Source: Dioscorea cayenensis subsp. rotundata (taxonomy: Eukaryota; Streptophyta; Magnoliopsida; Dioscoreales; Dioscoreaceae). From it: a DNA stretch of 64,000 nt. Both the position numbers and the translations under genes were made by a program. The stretch covers positions 23,659,868 through 23,723,867 of the forward strand of contig NC_052488.1 in assembly GCF_009730915.1 (NCBI RefSeq). The letters are read 5' to 3'. Positions 61,065-64,000 of this stretch are shown here, one piece after another. The stretch's first letter is position 1, and every line of letters begins with the position of its first letter. Below the pieces are notes generated by a model. That model ran no database searches. It was not told where the DNA came from and saw only the letters and a program-made list of their open reading frames with translations.

Positions 61065-64000
61065 TCATGCACTGTTTGTCAGTGATGATAAAGTCTTGAT
61101 GTTGTTCGCGTTGATCCTGGTCCTGAGAATAGTGGCCTTGATCACTAGCAATTGTGTAACAACGTCTCTGATATCCATTCTCTCTTTTGCTGATTCTTCC
61201 GAGCATGAGATTGCAATTTTAACAAAAGCGTTCAAGCATTGATGCAGCATTGTACCTGCATTTGAGCTTTGAGGTATGTTTTTATTAGCTTCATGTGACA
61301 GCAAGACGGGATCAATGATATCCATTACTCTGTCTGGGAAGACAATCTCAGCAAGTTGATGCAGTGTCAGATTATCTTTGAAAATTTCATCGTTGGCCTC
61401 TTTCCAGTGAACATCTCTAGTAAAAGAATTCCATAACTGTAAACATCACCAGCTGTGGAAACAGTTCCCCCCATTCCGTATTCTGCAATGCCAAGCCAAT
61501 ATGACTATCAAAATATAACATTAATGGAATGCAAGCATTGAATAAAAGGAATAGCATGTACCTGGAGGGAGATATCCCAGTGATCCTTTGACTTGATGAG
61601 ATGAGTTTTGATCATATTGAGAAACTTCACCTGGGATTTCTGCTAGAAACCTGGCAAGCCCAAAATCTCCAACATGGCCAATCATGTCATCATCCAGAAG
61701 AACATTTGTGGGCTTAAGGTCACAATGAACAATAGTTGTATGACAATTGAAGTGAAGGTACTCAAGCGCTGATGCAACATCTATGGCTATGTTCAACCTT
61801 CTGATAAGGTTCAGGTATCCAAAGTGCTGCAACTCACCATATCTCATCACTGGATGCAACTGTTAAGCTGCCGGTCAAGATAGTCAACAAAGGAGAGAGG
61901 AATCTGCAGGCCTGTGGCGATCAAGACACGTGTCGACGCAGCTTCGCGGGTACATCATACCAGCCATTAAACAGAATATAAAAGGAGGACTGGAGAAGGA
62001 GAAAGGGAAGCAGAAATTGGAAGGATGAGGGCCCTGGTTTCTCTCGGAGCTTGAGAGCAGGGATTTGGTTCTGAGGTTTTCTCCGGAATTTATCTGGAAT
62101 TCTATCTTCATTTTCAGCACTTTCTTTCTGTAATCTGGGTGAGAATGTTCTGATCTTGAACCCTTGATTTTGCTTGGAATGTTTGTTAATTGTGTTGTTT
62201 CTGGTGAATGAAACTATAGATTTGAGTTGTTGTGGATGAATGATGTATGAGTTGGAGAATTGAGGCTGTAATTACTGCTAGATCTGGAGATTTCATTGAG
62301 TTTCTCTTGATTAAATTCAAAATCAGTGAATTCCATTGATTAAGAGCAGTTACTTTTGTAGAATTTTCTCAGTTTGATTGTTCATTGTCAATTGATTTCT
62401 TTTGGTGACAATTAAGTCATTACAGCAACCACTGGTCTAAATTTCCATTTGGCATGTACTCATAAACCAGGGCCATGAATTCATTTCCTTGAAAATTCAC
62501 ACTAGAGCATGCTGTGATAACTTTGACAAGGTTTCTATGTCTTATGTGTCTCAATGCATGGCACTCATTCATGCAGCTCTTGGAAGCTCCTTGATCTGTG
62601 AGGTTGAACACTTTCACTGCAACAACTGGTTCACCACATACATTAAAACCCTTGTAGACAGAGCCAAATCCACCAATGCCAATCAGGTTTTGTGAAGAGA
62701 ACCCACTGGTTGCTCGAAGGAGCTCTCCATATGTAACCTTGATGTGTCCTACGTCAATCAGTTGTCTGTCTAATGACTTTGATCTTCTTGTGATGCAAAG
62801 CTTTCTGCGGAAAACTGCTAGTAAAATCAACACGATGAGGACAAGAGCAGATATTATACTTGCTAATATGATGATTATATGCTTTTCTTTCTTTCCAAAT
62901 TCATGGTCAAAGCATGAAGGTAGGTGAAGGTTTGATATGCCTCCACAGAGTCTTCTATTACCCATAACTGAGAATGCACTTGCATTTCTGAAAACTCCTT
63001 CAGTTGGCACTGCACCCTCGAAGTCATTGAAAGACAAGTTTAGATACTGCAGATAAGAGAACTTTTCCAGAAATGTTGGTATAAAACCAGAGAAATTATT
63101 GCTTGAAAGATCTAGTTCTTGCATTCCTGACAATGAACTCAAAACCAGGGGAATAGTACCTTGAAAGTAATTTCCCTGCAGTCTCAAGTGCTCCGGCCAG
63201 ACTCCTACAATTGCTTAGGGATGATGGAATGTTTCCTGATAACTTGTTTTCAGAGAGGTCTAGCATTCCGAGACTTGTCAAGCTGCCAATTTGATAAGGA
63301 ATGGAGCCATCAAGCTTGTTTCTAGATAAGTCAAGGGCAATGGACATTGATGAGAGGCTCATTAGATTACTGAGTATTGTTCCACTGAGTTGATTACTGG
63401 AAAGATTCAGCAACTTCAAATGCTTGCAGCTGCCTAGCTTGTACGGTATCCTTCCACTCAAACTGTTTTCTTGCAGAAGTAACTCATACAATTGAGTTAA
63501 ATTCCCAATAAATGATGGTATTTGCCCAGAAAATCTGTTCCCATATAAGAACAACTTCTGCAAATTACTGGACTTGCCAATGCCAACAGGGATGCTGCCA
63601 CTGAACATGTTTCTCTCTAAGCTCAGTAATGTTAAGTTGGCATAGTTTTCTATCCCATTTGGAAAAGTCCCATACAGTTGGTTCGAGCCAAGATTGAGCA
63701 TGATGAGACGAGAGGAAAGATTGGCTACAGAGTTAGGAAGCATACCTCTGAATTGGTTACTATCCAGACCCAAAACTTGTAGGGAAGTGCAGTTTGTCAA
63801 TGAAGTGATGAAACCCATGCCAACTTCCTGGTCAACCTGCAGGGAGTTATTGCCAAAGTTGAACCAAACCAATTCATGGAGAGCTCCAAAACTGACAGGA
63901 ATGGACCCACTTAATGCAGTCTGCAAAATCAACAACTGTCAGACCAGAAGCATTAGACAAAGAAGCCATAGATCCTGTGAATGAGTTCAATCCCCCGCCA
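61065..64000 (-). pseudogene. LRR receptor-like kinase, subfamily XII, non-RD; broken
   Basis: Runs off the right edge; minus strand. The ectodomain has LRRs of the LxxLxLxxNxLxGxIP type (e.g. LFLYGNRFSGQIPSFIGNL, LDLSENKLSGNIPSSL). A transmembrane helix is near 62830-62885 (IIIILASIISALVLIVLILLAV). The kinase has GIGGFGSVYKG, VAVKVF, VHCDLKPTNVLLDDD and DFGLARF. HCD instead of HRD makes it non-RD, like XA21, FLS2 and EFR immune receptors. One intron splits the kinase (61483-61561) at the site usual for this subfamily. Damage: two bases missing near 63923; a 4-base excess near 63198; a 564-bp solo LTR in the kinase N-lobe to C-lobe junction (61861-62424); and one base missing near 61405. Together these make it a genuine pseudogene. 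Confidence 0.9.
61861..62424. mobile_element. Solo LTR (fossil) inside the kinase exon
   Basis: A 564-bp sequence with TG...CA ends (TGTTAAGCTGCC to AAGTCATTACA), flanked by an exact 5-bp duplication GCAAC (61856-61860 and 62425-62429). A TATA-like ATAAAAGG is near 61978 on the plus strand, so the LTR probably reads plus, antisense to the host gene. No internal coding region remains, as expected after LTR-LTR recombination. It does not match the LTR at 31980-32761 by eye. Superfamily undetermined. Confidence 0.88.

Noticed and set aside
61861-62410. The insert in the kinase exon considered as an ordinary intron
   Set aside because: No GT-AG pair restores the frame, and TG...CA ends with an exact 5-bp duplication fit a solo LTR.
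1-64000. CRISPR arrays, operons, bacterial-type sites
   Set aside because: The window is plant nuclear DNA; nothing of this kind was seen.

Overview
This window is nuclear DNA of a flowering plant. Small GT-AG exons sit in AT-rich introns, the host genes have clear plant orthologues, and L1-type LINEs, a tRNA-derived SINE, MITEs and an LTR element fill the space between them. A two-domain GNA/curculin-type mannose lectin points to a monocot, most likely a non-grass one (a yam or aroid-like lineage would fit); the species is inference. An exact 1,000-base run of N (38295-39294) marks a scaffold gap.

Layout. The left edge holds what looks like the first codons of a leftward gene, then 4 kb of AT-rich DNA with a SINE and a decayed LINE. 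From 6.5 to 25 kb is a gene-dense block: GDP-mannose pyrophosphorylase (+), a CGR2/CGR3-type Golgi pectin methyltransferase (-), TAF12 (+), an RCC1-repeat protein (-) and a U1 snRNA gene (+) with a textbook plant snRNA promoter. From 25.2 to 37.1 kb runs a conserved coiled-coil protein gene (+). Its ninth intron is 7.9 kb long and holds a fossil Ty3/Gypsy element with two LTRs, then a GC-rich-ended repeat containing a minisatellite that is itself split by a LINE tail. A mannose-lectin gene (-) runs into the sequence gap.

From 39.6 to 64 kb the window is repeat-rich. It holds a long LINE (-), an AT-hook AHL gene (-), a MULE-type MITE with long terminal inverted repeats and a 9-bp target duplication, a decayed LINE carrying a Stowaway MITE, a DUF604 glycosyltransferase gene (-), two further LINE tails, and a non-RD LRR receptor kinase pseudogene (-) whose kinase exon is split by a solo LTR with a 5-bp target duplication.

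How the genes relate. They are unrelated housekeeping, regulatory and defence genes, with no operon-like logic. GDP-mannose synthesis, pectin methylation and the DUF604 glycosyltransferase all touch cell-wall or glycan metabolism, but nothing suggests this is more than coincidence.

Main oddity. Three otherwise well-conserved host genes (TAF12, the coiled-coil gene and AHL) each lose frame only at homopolymer runs one base too long, seven times in all. This looks like sequence error rather than gene death. The receptor-kinase pseudogene has a different kind of damage and looks truly dead.
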